Assembly: GCA_034506175.1 (NCBI GenBank)
Contig: JAPDQB010000027.1
Location: 21,100 to 85,099, forward strand
Source of the DNA: a candidate division KSB1 bacterium
GTDB taxonomy: Bacteria > Zhuqueibacterota > Zhuqueibacteria > Zhuqueibacterales > Zhuqueibacteraceae
Length of the DNA stretch: 64,000 nucleotides
Reading direction: 5' to 3'
Below, piece after piece: positions 18,009 through 26,231 of this stretch; the stretch's first letter is position 1, and every line of letters begins with the position of its first letter. A model generated the notes under the pieces. It did no database searches. It saw only the letters and a program-made list of their open reading frames with translations, and was not told where the DNA came from. The position numbers and the translations under genes were made by a program.

Positions 18009-18951
18009 GATTTTGACTTTCCAGAATGAGTTTGAACCGCGCCGGCTTGACGTCGCGATAGCGCACGCCGTCCGGCGTTCGAATATAAGCGGGATGGCCG
18101 GCGCCAGTGGTGTCGCGCATGCGCGCGTAGTCGATGTAGGCCACGATATTTTCTTTTTTGAGATTGAGCAAAAGTTTTTCGGCGCCCTCCACCGTCAAGG
18201 AAAGCGTCGAAGGCGCCGGTGTGATTTTCAAATGCGCCGGCGCATTGTGCACCTGCACCGGAATTTCCTGCAGGGTCATTTCGATCAATTTCTCCACGTC
18301 CACATCCACTTGCACGGTATTATCGGAAAACGCGACGTGTTGCGACGCCGGCAAAGGCTGCAGACGAAAGCGCTCGGTAAGATTATGTTGCAGATTGGAA
18401 AACTCCTTGTACTCGGTGGTCACGGAGTCGATGCTGTGAATGATCTCCGCCGGCCCGGAGATGGTAATTGAATCCGGTTCAAAGTGAAACGGCTGCACGA
18501 CGGTATAACCCGCCATGGTGGTGATTTTCATGTTGGCGGTCACAGGCACCCGCTTCTCGAGCAGCCTGGTCAATTTCACCCGCACGGTGTCCGGATACAA
18601 AACGTGCACGGGATTCAGCTCGGCGCTGCTGCGCCGTGATTGAACCATTTGACGCTGCAATATAAAAGTATGGCTCTGGCGAACATTGGCGAGATCGAGC
18701 ACGACGCGCGCCTCGCGGCTGAAGAGCAAGTTCAGCAAGGCGCGCCCTTTGCCTTCAAAACGCACGCGCGCCTTCGCCGGCAGGTCGTTCGCGACGATCT
18801 TGCCGTCCGGCACATTGACTGCAACAATCGGCACCTCGACATCATACTCGTAAAAGTTTTCCGTGACCACGGCAAACCAAAAAAGCATGGCCAAGATGCC
18901 GACAAGCAGCTTCACGCGCAGGTTTTCCACCAGTACGTTTTTCAATGCCAT
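17989..18951 (-). CDS. YbbR/CdaR-like domain protein
   Basis: The 320-residue protein from ATG 18951 has one N-terminal membrane anchor (VKLLVGILAMLFWFAVV). About three YbbR repeats follow, for example VPIVAVNVPDGKIV, VTANMKITTMAGYTV with SITISGPAEIIHSIDSV, and IPVQVHNAPAHLKITPAPSTLSL. In Gram-positive bacteria this family (CdaR) regulates the c-di-AMP cyclase CdaA, but no cdaA is seen here, so the role is open. The gene overlaps tsaD by 20 bases and heads a tsaD-VWA run. A longer form from ATG 18981 is possible. Confidence 0.85.
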   Translation of the reverse strand: MALKNVLVENLRVKLLVGILAMLFWFAVVTENFYEYDVEVPIVAVNVPDGKIVANDLPAKARVRFEGKGRALLNLLFSREARVVLDLANVRQSHTFILQRQMVQSRRSSAELNPVHVLYPDTVRVKLTRLLEKRVPVTANMKITTMAGYTVVQPFHFEPDSITISGPAEIIHSIDSVTTEYKEFSNLQHNLTERFRLQPLPASQHVAFSDNTVQVDVDVEKLIEMTLQEIPVQVHNAPAHLKITPAPSTLSLTVEGAEKLLLNLKKENIVAYIDYARMRDTTGAGHPAYIRTPDGVRYRDVKPARFKLILESQNHAAARH

Positions 18952-19131
18952 GCGTATAAACCGATAACTGTAACCCGACATAAAAAAGGGTATGCAATCG
19001 TGCGGTTTTTCGTGCAGCGTTGCTCACGGCACACTGCACCCATCCGGCCGTCGGGCTGCCGGCCAAACCCGCAGCCTCTGCCAGGAACCTACCGCCAAAT
19101 TGATACCCGCGCTTGTGACTTCCGCCAGGAA

Positions 19132-19323
19132 TTATTTTTGCGAATGCGCGATCGTTTTGCCGAGACTCACTTCCCCATTATCGATGCGAAGGTTAAAACC
19201 GCATTGGGGGTTGGTGCAAACCCAGGCTTTGAAAATGATCGCCGCACCTTCTCTCCCATAATCCGACAACGGCAAGAGAACGCCGGTGCTGCATTTCTGG
19301 CAAACCGGATAGAGCTTATCCAT
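19132..19323 (-). CDS. Small zinc-ribbon protein
   Basis: ATG 19323 follows a strong GGGAGG site eight bases upstream and gives 63 residues. CQKC near 8-11 and CTNPQC near 36-41 can form a zinc ribbon with one CxxC and one CxxxxC knuckle. Such small ribbons often bind nucleic acid or a protein partner. It lies between ybbR and a small hypothetical gene. The function is unknown. Confidence 0.65.
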   Translation of the reverse strand: MDKLYPVCQKCSTGVLLPLSDYGREGAAIIFKAWVCTNPQCGFNLRIDNGEVSLGKTIAHSQK

Positions 19324-19423
19324 GGTGCATGCCTCCCTCACAAGGAGTGAGATGTTGTTTGACCTCATGTTGAATTATCAATCTCTCACTGATGCGCAAA
19401 ATCCGCGCATCGAAGATTGCCGC

Positions 19424-19732
19424 TTACCAGCTCTCTTCGTCGAGGTAGTCCGCCAGCATCATCCTTCGTTTGAAATTGTCATCGGTATGATAAAGAACCA
19501 TTTCGCGGAAGGGGTAATGATGCTCCATCAAAAATCGCAAGGTAATGGTCGAAGCTCTTTGATGGCTCGAGCCGCGGGTGAGACGCACCAACGCAGCCAT
19601 TTCCTGATCGTTCAAACTCCGAAAGGCTTCCCGCCAAACATCCGCCAGCGATTCGTCCAGATCGCCTCGTAAAACACCCAGTGTGAGCCGGCGCTCAATA
19701 TTCGCCCGGGTTGCCGCATACGGACTGTTCAT
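19424..19732 (-). CDS. Hypothetical 102-residue protein
   Basis: ATG 19732 has an AGGAG site six bases upstream, so it is very likely translated. The product is mostly helical and charged, with no Cys, signal peptide or recognised motif; it reads like a small soluble helical protein (LDESLADVWREAFRSLNDQEM). It is on the same strand as the zinc-ribbon gene, with a gap of about 100 bases. Confidence 0.6.
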   Translation of the reverse strand: MNSPYAATRANIERRLTLGVLRGDLDESLADVWREAFRSLNDQEMAALVRLTRGSSHQRASTITLRFLMEHHYPFREMVLYHTDDNFKRRMMLADYLDEESW

Positions 19733-19872
19733 GGCGACTCCTGTAAATGTTTAGATGATTTGAGGACCGAAAGAGGTGTTTTGCAGTCGTTTGGGGCTGC
19801 AACCTTGCGCTCGCGCTTATAGCTGTGACAAGAGAATGTACGAGGATTTCAGATAAAAGTCAATACCTTCTT

Positions 19873-20709
19873 TTAATGCGGCATTGCCCACAACAAATAC
19901 AAATAGACCAGCGGCGCCACGAGCATTTCGCTGTCGAAACGATCCAGAACGCCGCCGTGGCCGGGAATGAGGCCGGATGAATCTTTGACACCGGCGTCGC
20001 GCTTGAACAGAGATTCCGCCAGATCGCTCAGTTGCCCGATCGTGCCGATCAGGAAACCGATGATCATCGAATCGGTCAAGCGCAAATCGCGCACAAACCA
20101 GTAATGCGACGCCACTGACATTAAAATCGCAAAGATCAAACCGCCGATGGCGCCTTCCCAGGTTTTTTTGGGACTCACACGCTCGAAGAGCTTGTGGCGG
20201 CCGAACGCGACGCCGGTGAAATACGCCGCGGTGTCGCAAACCCAAACCGTGACGAGCAGCATCACCAACCAGGTTCCGGCGCTTTCATAACTTACGCCGG
20301 TCACGCGCGGCAGCTCGCGAAGCAATAAAAGGAAACTCCACAGCCCGGCGACGTAGGCAAAGCCAAGCAACGTCACGCCAATATTGAGCAGCGCGCTGCC
20401 TTTGTTGCGAAACAGCTCGACGAGCACGAGCAGCACGACCAGCAGCATCGGCGTCAGCCAAAGTTCCACCGCAACGAGATCGCGAAAATAAATTTGCGCC
20501 CCCAAAATCAAACCGGCCATCGAGCCGAGAACGCGATGGGGATGTGTCCCTTTTGCCGCCGCGAGCTGGTAAAATTCAAGAACGCCCAGCAAAATGATCG
20601 CTTCAATAAACACAAAAAACGCCACACCGCCGCGCCACGCCGCCCAAAGAATCAGCGGCGCCGCCACGACGGCAACCGCCACCCGCTTGCTCAAATTTTT
20701 CCAGTCCAC
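19873..20709 (-). CDS. cdsA: Phosphatidate cytidylyltransferase CdsA
   Basis: CdsA makes CDP-diacylglycerol from phosphatidic acid and CTP in the cytoplasmic membrane, feeding phospholipid synthesis. The 278-residue protein has about seven or eight hydrophobic spans. Its CDS signature near the C-terminus is SLFKRDAGVKDSS followed by LIPGHGGVLDRFDS, with the metal-binding KDxxxxxPGHGGxxDRxD residues intact. It is preceded by a HIT hydrolase gene 34 bases upstream. Confidence 0.96.
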   Translation of the reverse strand: MDWKNLSKRVAVAVVAAPLILWAAWRGGVAFFVFIEAIILLGVLEFYQLAAAKGTHPHRVLGSMAGLILGAQIYFRDLVAVELWLTPMLLVVLLVLVELFRNKGSALLNIGVTLLGFAYVAGLWSFLLLLRELPRVTGVSYESAGTWLVMLLVTVWVCDTAAYFTGVAFGRHKLFERVSPKKTWEGAIGGLIFAILMSVASHYWFVRDLRLTDSMIIGFLIGTIGQLSDLAESLFKRDAGVKDSSGLIPGHGGVLDRFDSEMLVAPLVYLYLLWAMPH

Positions 20710-20743
20710 CTTCCCTCCTCAACTTTCATTTTTACTCCTACTC

Positions 20744-21205
20744 TTACGCCCTCTTTTTATTAAAATTTTCCCCTTGCATTTGCGCTATCGCCGCCTTCAG
20801 CGCATTTTGTGTTTGTCGAATTTCATCATCATTTTTATAAGGCTGGCGCGGCCAGAAAAATCCCTTCAGGCCGTCTTTCTTGCGGCGCGGAACGATGTGA
20901 ATGTGCAGATGCGGCACGCTTTGGCTCACGCGGTTGTTTATCGCCACAAACGTGCCTTCGGCCTTCAGGCTGTGCTCGACGGCGCGCGCCAGGAGTTGGG
21001 TGTTGGCAAAAAGCGGCGCAATCAAAGCGGCAGGCAAATCAGCCAGCGTCTGGTGATGCGCTTTCGGCACCAGCAGACAATGCCCTGGAAAGAGCGGACG
21101 ATGATCGAGAAAGGCGAGCGAAACATCGTCTTCAAAGACGAGGTGGCTTTGCAGCTCGCCATGGATGATTTTGCAGAAGGTGCAAATTCCCGTGATAGTT
21201 GACAT
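20744..21205 (-). CDS. HIT family nucleotide hydrolase/transferase
   Basis: This 153-residue histidine-triad protein has the catalytic motif HLHIHIVP (His 99, 101 and 103) and an N-terminal CTFCKII pair typical of the HIT family. Members hydrolyse or transfer nucleotidyl groups (for example ApnA or aminoacyl-AMP). It lies between cdsA and a toxin-antitoxin pair on the same strand. Confidence 0.92.
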   Translation of the reverse strand: MSTITGICTFCKIIHGELQSHLVFEDDVSLAFLDHRPLFPGHCLLVPKAHHQTLADLPAALIAPLFANTQLLARAVEHSLKAEGTFVAINNRVSQSVPHLHIHIVPRRKKDGLKGFFWPRQPYKNDDEIRQTQNALKAAIAQMQGENFNKKRA

Positions 21206-21207
21206 GG

Positions 21208-21495
21208 CTAATAAACGTCTCCCCGATTGTCTGTAGCAGAAACGCGAATCGTGCGGCTGTAATTATTGACGGAATAAACGGTTCGAATCTTACTGATTCG
21301 GTATCGCCATTGTCCCTTATACTCGCCTTTTAGCGGCCTGATGACGGTTGAGTTGGAGTGATGAAAGGGAGAAATATTGCAGAGGTAGTCAAGAGCTTCG
21401 GCTATGGTTTCCTGTTGGTCACCAGGTAGACGCCGCAAATAATTGGTTGTACGCGGCGGGATGCGTTCAATTGAATGTGGATCCGGCCCACTCAC
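21208..21495 (-). CDS. RelE/ParE-type toxin
   Basis: The 95-residue protein ends with the RelE-superfamily core KGQWRYRISKIRTVYSVNNYSRTIRVSATDNRGDVY. The conserved R-W-R-Y-R-I and final beta strand match mRNA-interferase or gyrase-poison toxins. Its start overlaps the stop of the 107-residue upstream gene by four bases, the usual toxin-antitoxin arrangement. Whether it is RelE-like (ribosome-dependent mRNase) or ParE-like cannot be decided from sequence. Confidence 0.8.
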   Translation of the reverse strand: MSGPDPHSIERIPPRTTNYLRRLPGDQQETIAEALDYLCNISPFHHSNSTVIRPLKGEYKGQWRYRISKIRTVYSVNNYSRTIRVSATDNRGDVY

Positions 21496-21815
21496 AGTCC
21501 CAACTCTCCTCGCAATTCCGCCCAGCTCATTCCTTGTTCAACTCCCGTTGCAACAACCGGGTCTGCTTTGATATTAGCCGTTGCCTTCCACGCTTGGATC
21601 ACTTCGGTGACGCAAGACCAATTCCCGGCATATTGGCTGCGGTTGAGCGCGTCCAATAATTCGGCGAAAAATTCCGCGATTTCTTCGGCACCAAAATGTT
21701 TGAGCCAGGCAAAACTTTGCGGCGGCGCAAAGCTGGAGATTTGGCCGTTCGCTTGTGGCAGATACATTTTGCCGATAATAACTTGCCCGGTAGCGGCAGT
21801 TATCTTGCCATCCAT
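21492..21815 (-). CDS. Probable antitoxin partner of the RelE/ParE toxin
   Basis: This 107-residue protein precedes the toxin gene with a four-base overlap. Its C-terminal part (EFFAELLDALNRSQYAGNWSCVTEVIQAWKATANI) is helical and could wrap the toxin. An N-terminal DNA-binding motif is not obvious. It is called an antitoxin on position alone. Confidence 0.6.
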   Translation of the reverse strand: MDGKITAATGQVIIGKMYLPQANGQISSFAPPQSFAWLKHFGAEEIAEFFAELLDALNRSQYAGNWSCVTEVIQAWKATANIKADPVVATGVEQGMSWAELRGELGL

Positions 21816-21925
21816 TTCCGGGTCAAACCGTTTGTGATAAACTCATTTGCCTTGAATATCGCAACAATTTTATTGGGTGTCAAGAAAAGCTCAAATGCGT
21901 AATTTCCAATTGAAGTATTTGAGAT

Positions 21926-22180
21926 TTACGCCGCGGCAAAAGCTTCGACCGGGACTTCAACTGTTTGTTTGGGTTGCTCATGTTTCTCGTGAATGGCTTT
22001 GAAACGCTGCTCAAGGGCAAGCAGGGCATCAGCGGGATAATATCGCTCACCGCAGTTTAAGCATACTTCGCATGGCACGTTGCGAACTATTAGATATTTC
22101 CCCTTGCGTCTATAAACATATTCAACTCGGCGCTCTTCAAAATCTTCGCTGCCGCAAAATTGGCATTTGGAGTTTTGCAT
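21926..22180 (-). CDS. YgiT/MqsA-type zinc-finger antitoxin
   Basis: The 84-residue protein has CQFCG at 6-10 and VPCEVCLNCGERYYP (Cys 37, 40 and 43) near the middle, the YgiT-type zinc finger that makes up the N-terminal half of MqsA antitoxins. It has no C-terminal helix-turn-helix. It follows a DUF4258-type gene by three bases, forming a second toxin-antitoxin pair next to the RelE pair. Confidence 0.82.
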   Translation of the reverse strand: MQNSKCQFCGSEDFEERRVEYVYRRKGKYLIVRNVPCEVCLNCGERYYPADALLALEQRFKAIHEKHEQPKQTVEVPVEAFAAA

Positions 22181-22183
22181 AAT

Positions 22184-22489
22184 TTATCTCCTACGTGTCC
22201 AAGCATCAATAAATTTCGGCGGTTTAGGAATGTAAACCGTGATAATTGCGACTTTGTCGCGTCGCCAGCCACAAACAACATGTATTGGGCGGTGATTGAC
22301 AAAACCCAAAATCAGGCAACTTTCACCTCGCCCCGTATCTTGATAATGCTCCAAAATTTCATCATTTAAAATTGCAGCTTGAATTTCGGCAATATCAATC
22401 GACTCGTCCGCAGCCTCTTCCTCCGCATGGTTGCTGAGGAAAAATTCGTTTGTCCGAACTTTCTGTTTGATAATGTCGATGTCCATCAT
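22184..22489 (-). CDS. DUF4258 family protein, probable toxin
   Basis: The 101-residue protein carries the DUF4258 pattern: a basic-acidic start with FFLSNHAEEEAADE, then GRGESCLILGFVNHRPIHVVCGW, ending with IITVYIP. DUF4258 members are commonly coupled with YgiT-type zinc-finger antitoxins, as here, and are thought to be RNase-fold toxins. Its cognate antitoxin gene starts three bases downstream. Confidence 0.78.
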   Translation of the reverse strand: MMDIDIIKQKVRTNEFFLSNHAEEEAADESIDIAEIQAAILNDEILEHYQDTGRGESCLILGFVNHRPIHVVCGWRRDKVAIITVYIPKPPKFIDAWTRRR

Positions 22490-22569
22490 CTTTTAATTCC
22501 CCTTTTTCAAAAGTAATGATAATTTGGATGCGTGTCAATAGCAGCCAATAGATTTTGAATTATAAAGGA

Positions 22570-23490
22570 TCAAAAATTATCGATTCTCAATTGCCTCACA
22601 AGATTACCAATGTTATGCAAATTCTTGGAAGCAAGATACTCTCGCAACCCCTCTGCCACCGTCACCCCGGTTCGCGGATCGACAAAATTTGCCGTGCCGA
22701 TTTGCACCGCCGTCGCGCCGGCGAGGAAAAATTCCACAGCGTCCTGCCAGCTCATGATGCCGCCGATGCCGATAACGGGGATTTTCACCGCGCGCACCGT
22801 CTCGTAAACTTTTGCCAATGCCACCGGTTTGATTGCCGGGCCGGAATAGCCGCCGATAACCGTGTTGAGGCGCGGCCGCCAGCTTGCAATATCGATCGCC
22901 ATGCCGGTCAGCGTGTTGATGAGCGACACCGCATCCGCGCCGCCGGCCTCCGCGGCTTTGGCAATTTCACTCACGCGCGTCACATTCGGCGTCAACTTTG
23001 GAATTACCAGCCGTTTCGTCAAATCGCGAATCATGCGCGTGGCGTGCTCGGTGATTTCGGCTTTTTGGCTGAATTCCAAGCCACCTTCTTTTACATTCGG
23101 ACAAGAAAAGTTTAATTCATAACCGGCGATGCCCTCGTGCGCCTCGAGCAGGCGCGCCACTTCCACGTACTCGTCGAGACTGCGCCCGGCGATGTTGACG
23201 ATGATGGGCACGCCGAGCGTTCGCAAGAAGGGCAATTTTTCGGCAACGAAGTTTTGCGCGCCGACGTTTTGCAAGCCGATGGAGTTGAGCAGCCCGGCGG
23301 TTGTCTCGAAGAGCCGCGGCGGCGGGTTACCGCGGCGCGGCTCGGCGCCGATGGATTTGGTGATAATCGCGCCGAGCCCGGTCAAATCGACCAAGTCCGC
23401 GGCTTCCTGGCCGTAGCCAAACGTTCCGGAGGCCACGAACACCGGCGTGGGAAATTCGAGGCCGCGGATTTTTATTTTTAATTCGGCCAT
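22570..23490 (-). CDS. pyrD: Dihydroorotate dehydrogenase, class 1B-like
   Basis: The enzyme oxidises dihydroorotate to orotate in pyrimidine synthesis. The 306-residue FMN TIM barrel has SGTFGYG near the start, NSIGLQN (substrate loop), NFSCPNV with the catalytic Cys 130 (class 1 enzymes use Cys where class 2 use Ser), PKLTPNV, and the phosphate-binding IGIGGIMSW and QIGTANF near the end. Class 1B enzymes usually pair with the electron-transfer subunit PyrK, which is not in this window. The gene is divergent from the phosphofructokinase gene. Confidence 0.94.
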   Translation of the reverse strand: MAELKIKIRGLEFPTPVFVASGTFGYGQEAADLVDLTGLGAIITKSIGAEPRRGNPPPRLFETTAGLLNSIGLQNVGAQNFVAEKLPFLRTLGVPIIVNIAGRSLDEYVEVARLLEAHEGIAGYELNFSCPNVKEGGLEFSQKAEITEHATRMIRDLTKRLVIPKLTPNVTRVSEIAKAAEAGGADAVSLINTLTGMAIDIASWRPRLNTVIGGYSGPAIKPVALAKVYETVRAVKIPVIGIGGIMSWQDAVEFFLAGATAVQIGTANFVDPRTGVTVAEGLREYLASKNLHNIGNLVRQLRIDNF

Positions 23491-23768
23491 AACGTGGATT
23501 GTACCATCACCGGATTGGAAACTTCCATCTTGATTTTAATATTGCCTCGCCTTCTTGAAAAAAATTTCATTGCTCCGGCGCGGGAAAGAAAACAACGCCG
23601 TGTTCATCGATATGCCGTTTTAAATTATCGCTGGAAGCATCTTAAAGATTATAATGAATTTTTCGGTTCAAAGCAATTTTTATGTAGATCAACTCAAATT
23701 CAAAATCAACTCAAAATCCGTCAAAAATAAACTTGTTTCTCAGGCTTTTTTAGTTTATTTTTAGAACC

Positions 23769-23777
23769 TGGTATAAT
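23769..23777 (+). promoter_or_regulatory. Extended -10 promoter candidate for phosphofructokinase
   Basis: TGGTATAAT at 23769-23777 is a perfect TATAAT preceded by the extended TGn element. The region upstream is AT-rich but lacks a good -35. The start site would lie near 23784, about 50 bases before the ATG at 23835, which has a GGAAG ribosome-binding site. The 344-base gap to pyrD also has a TATAAT at 23650-23655 with no clear -35. Confidence 0.4.
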
Positions 23778-23834
23778 TGCGGACCTGCGCAGGCGGTCCA
23801 TTCGTGAGAAGTTACTTCAGCAGGAAGATGAAAC

Positions 23835-25160
23835 ATGAGCACGCAACATAAAAAACTGGCGATTCTGGTCGGCGGCGGGCCGGCCCCGGGAATCAACAGC
23901 GTCATCGGCGCCGCGACGATTCGCAGCATTCTCAGCGGCGTGGAAGTCATCGGCATTCGCGACGGCTTCAAATGGATCATGCAGGGGGAAATCGACAAAA
24001 CCAGGGAGCTGACCATCGAAAAGGTGAGCCGGATTCATTTTCGCGGCGGCTCGTACATCGGCATTTCGCGCTCCAATCCGACCAAAGATCCGAAGCTGCT
24101 CGAAACCACGGTGACGTCATTGCTGCGATTGAATGTCGACAAGCTGATCACCATCGGCGGCGACGACACGGCGTTTTCCGCGCTCAAGCTGGAGCAAATG
24201 GCCAACGGCCGCATTCACGTCGTGCACGTGCCGAAAACGATTGACAACGATCTGGATTTGCCGCTCGGCATGCACACCTTCGGTTTTCAAACCGCGCGCC
24301 ACCTCGGCGTGGACATCGTCAAAAATTTGATGGTCGATGCGCAAACCACTTCGCGCTGGTATTTCATCGTGGCGATGGGGCGCAAAGCCGGCCATCTGGC
24401 GCTGGGCATCGGCAAAGCCGCCGGCGCAACTTTGACATTGATTCCCGAAGAGTTTACTGAAGGCAAACTGCGGTTATCGAGATTGGTCGATATTCTCGCC
24501 GGCGCGATTATCAAGCGTCTGAGCTACGGTCGTCCCGATGGCGTCGCGGTTTTGGCGGAAGGCCTGGTCGAGATTCTTGATCCACAGGATTTAAAAGTGC
24601 TGATGGATATCGAGCGGGACGCACATGATAACATTCGTCTGGCCGAAGTCAATTTTGGCGAAATTCTCAAATATGAAGTTCAAAAACGCCTGAAAGAATT
24701 TAATCTCAAACCGACGATTGTAGCGAAGAACATCGGCTACGAGCTGCGCTGCGCCGATCCGATTCCCTTCGACATGGAATACACACGCGATCTGGGCTTT
24801 TGCGCGGCGCGCTTCATTCTCGATGGCGGCAACGCCGCGATGGTTTCGATTCAGAACGGCCGCTTCGTGCCGATGTATTTCAAGGATATTCTCGATCCCA
24901 AGACCGGCAAAACCCGCGTGCGGATGGTTGACATCGATTCGGAGTACTATGGCATCGCGCGGCGGTACATGATTCGCCTCTCCGAGGACGATTTTGACGA
25001 TCCGCACGAGCTGGCCAAATATGCCGCCACCGCCGGCATTTCGTTGGAGGAGTTTCGCAGACAGTTTCATTATCTGGTGGAACCGGCGAAACCATCCGGC
25101 GACAAAAAGATTCCCGCTGCCGCCAAGACGGAAAAACAAATGAAAGTCGAAATGGAGTAA
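23835..25160 (+). CDS. pfp: 6-phosphofructokinase, PPi-dependent type
   Basis: This 441-residue kinase phosphorylates fructose-6-phosphate. It has GGGPAPG at 13-19, GGDDT at 108-112 and PKTIDND at 133-139, with MGRKAGHLA and PIPFDMEYTRDLG later. The Asp in GGDD (instead of Gly in ATP-dependent enzymes) is the main marker of PPi-type or mixed-clade PFKs, so PPi is the likely phosphoryl donor. The length exceeds the roughly 320 residues of bacterial ATP-PFK, as expected for the long clade. A TatT lipoprotein gene follows. Confidence 0.88.
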   Translation: MSTQHKKLAILVGGGPAPGINSVIGAATIRSILSGVEVIGIRDGFKWIMQGEIDKTRELTIEKVSRIHFRGGSYIGISRSNPTKDPKLLETTVTSLLRLNVDKLITIGGDDTAFSALKLEQMANGRIHVVHVPKTIDNDLDLPLGMHTFGFQTARHLGVDIVKNLMVDAQTTSRWYFIVAMGRKAGHLALGIGKAAGATLTLIPEEFTEGKLRLSRLVDILAGAIIKRLSYGRPDGVAVLAEGLVEILDPQDLKVLMDIERDAHDNIRLAEVNFGEILKYEVQKRLKEFNLKPTIVAKNIGYELRCADPIPFDMEYTRDLGFCAARFILDGGNAAMVSIQNGRFVPMYFKDILDPKTGKTRVRMVDIDSEYYGIARRYMIRLSEDDFDDPHELAKYAATAGISLEEFRRQFHYLVEPAKPSGDKKIPAAAKTEKQMKVEME

Positions 25161-25239
25161 ATAATCCGGCGTCATGAAAATCATGCGGGTGGTATTCCCG
25201 CCTTTCATGGCGCCGGTTGTTCGATTGCCGGGAAGAGGA

Positions 25240-26124
25240 ATGTGGTTCGTTCATAAGTATACAAAGAGATTTTTGCTTGTTGCTGTCATGTTGTGGTGCG
25301 GTTGCGCGGGACGCCAGGTTGCGATTCTTGATCGGCCGCTGCCGCCGATTCAACCTGCGGCCAATGCGGCGGCGTTGAATAAGGAAGCCGAAGGGCTTTG
25401 GGCGCAGCGCGGTGATCCGCAAAAAGCGCGGCAAGCGCTGGAGGCATATAAACGCGCGTATGCCGTCAACCCCAGCCAGGCTGTCGGCACGAGTTTGTCG
25501 CGCGCCTATTATTTCGTCGGTTATTACGTCGAAACCGATCCGGTCGCGCAGGATTCGCTGTTTTTGCGCGGCGCGGAAATCGGCGAGCGGGTGTTGTCGC
25601 TGAACGAAAAATTCCGCATTGCCTACCGCAAAACAAAGGATGAGAAGCAAGCGCTCAGCGTTCTGGACGCGAGTTGGACGCCGGCAATTTATTGGACCGG
25701 CGCCAATCTCGAACAATGGGCAAGCACCAAAGGCATGGGCGTGCGCTATGGCAACAAGGGACGGATTGAAGCTTACATGAGTCGCGTGCGTGAGCTTGAT
25801 CCGAAATTTTTTCACGGCGCGACGCATCGTTTCTTCGGCGTCTTGCCGACGCAAGGCCGCGCGCCCTTTGTCAAGATCGATAAGGCCAGGGAAGAATTCG
25901 AGAAGGCAATCACAGACTGGCCGGATTTTCTCGGCAACAAACGCTTGTATGCCGAGACCTATGCCGTGAAAAAGAAAGACCGCGCCTTGTTCATCCGGCT
26001 TTTGCAGGAAGTTGTCAATGCCAGGATCGATAAAGTGCCGGAGATCGCGGCAGAAAATAAATACGAGCAAGCCCGCGCGCGAAAGTTGCTGGCGGAAATC
26101 GACAGCTATTTTGAGAAAAAGTGA
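25240..26124 (+). CDS. TRAP-associated TatT-like lipoprotein
   Basis: From ATG 25240 (GGAAGAGG just upstream) the product has a lipoprotein signal (FLLVAVMLWCGC). A helical TPR-like body follows with the segment SWTPAIYWTGANLEQWA and the segments RVRELDPKFF and HRFFGVLP. These match the TatT component family found with TRAP transporters. No TRAP transporter genes are near, so the partner is unknown. A longer start at 25174 is possible but would spoil the signal peptide. Confidence 0.75.
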   Translation: MWFVHKYTKRFLLVAVMLWCGCAGRQVAILDRPLPPIQPAANAAALNKEAEGLWAQRGDPQKARQALEAYKRAYAVNPSQAVGTSLSRAYYFVGYYVETDPVAQDSLFLRGAEIGERVLSLNEKFRIAYRKTKDEKQALSVLDASWTPAIYWTGANLEQWASTKGMGVRYGNKGRIEAYMSRVRELDPKFFHGATHRFFGVLPTQGRAPFVKIDKAREEFEKAITDWPDFLGNKRLYAETYAVKKKDRALFIRLLQEVVNARIDKVPEIAAENKYEQARARKLLAEIDSYFEKK

Positions 26125-26231
26125 AAAAAAGAGGCGTGTTTTCGCTGGCGCAAGCGCGCAACCATCCACGCTTGGATTGCGTATGATGTCTATCATCTTG
26201 AGCCAATCATTATTCGAGGAATCATTCTTTC

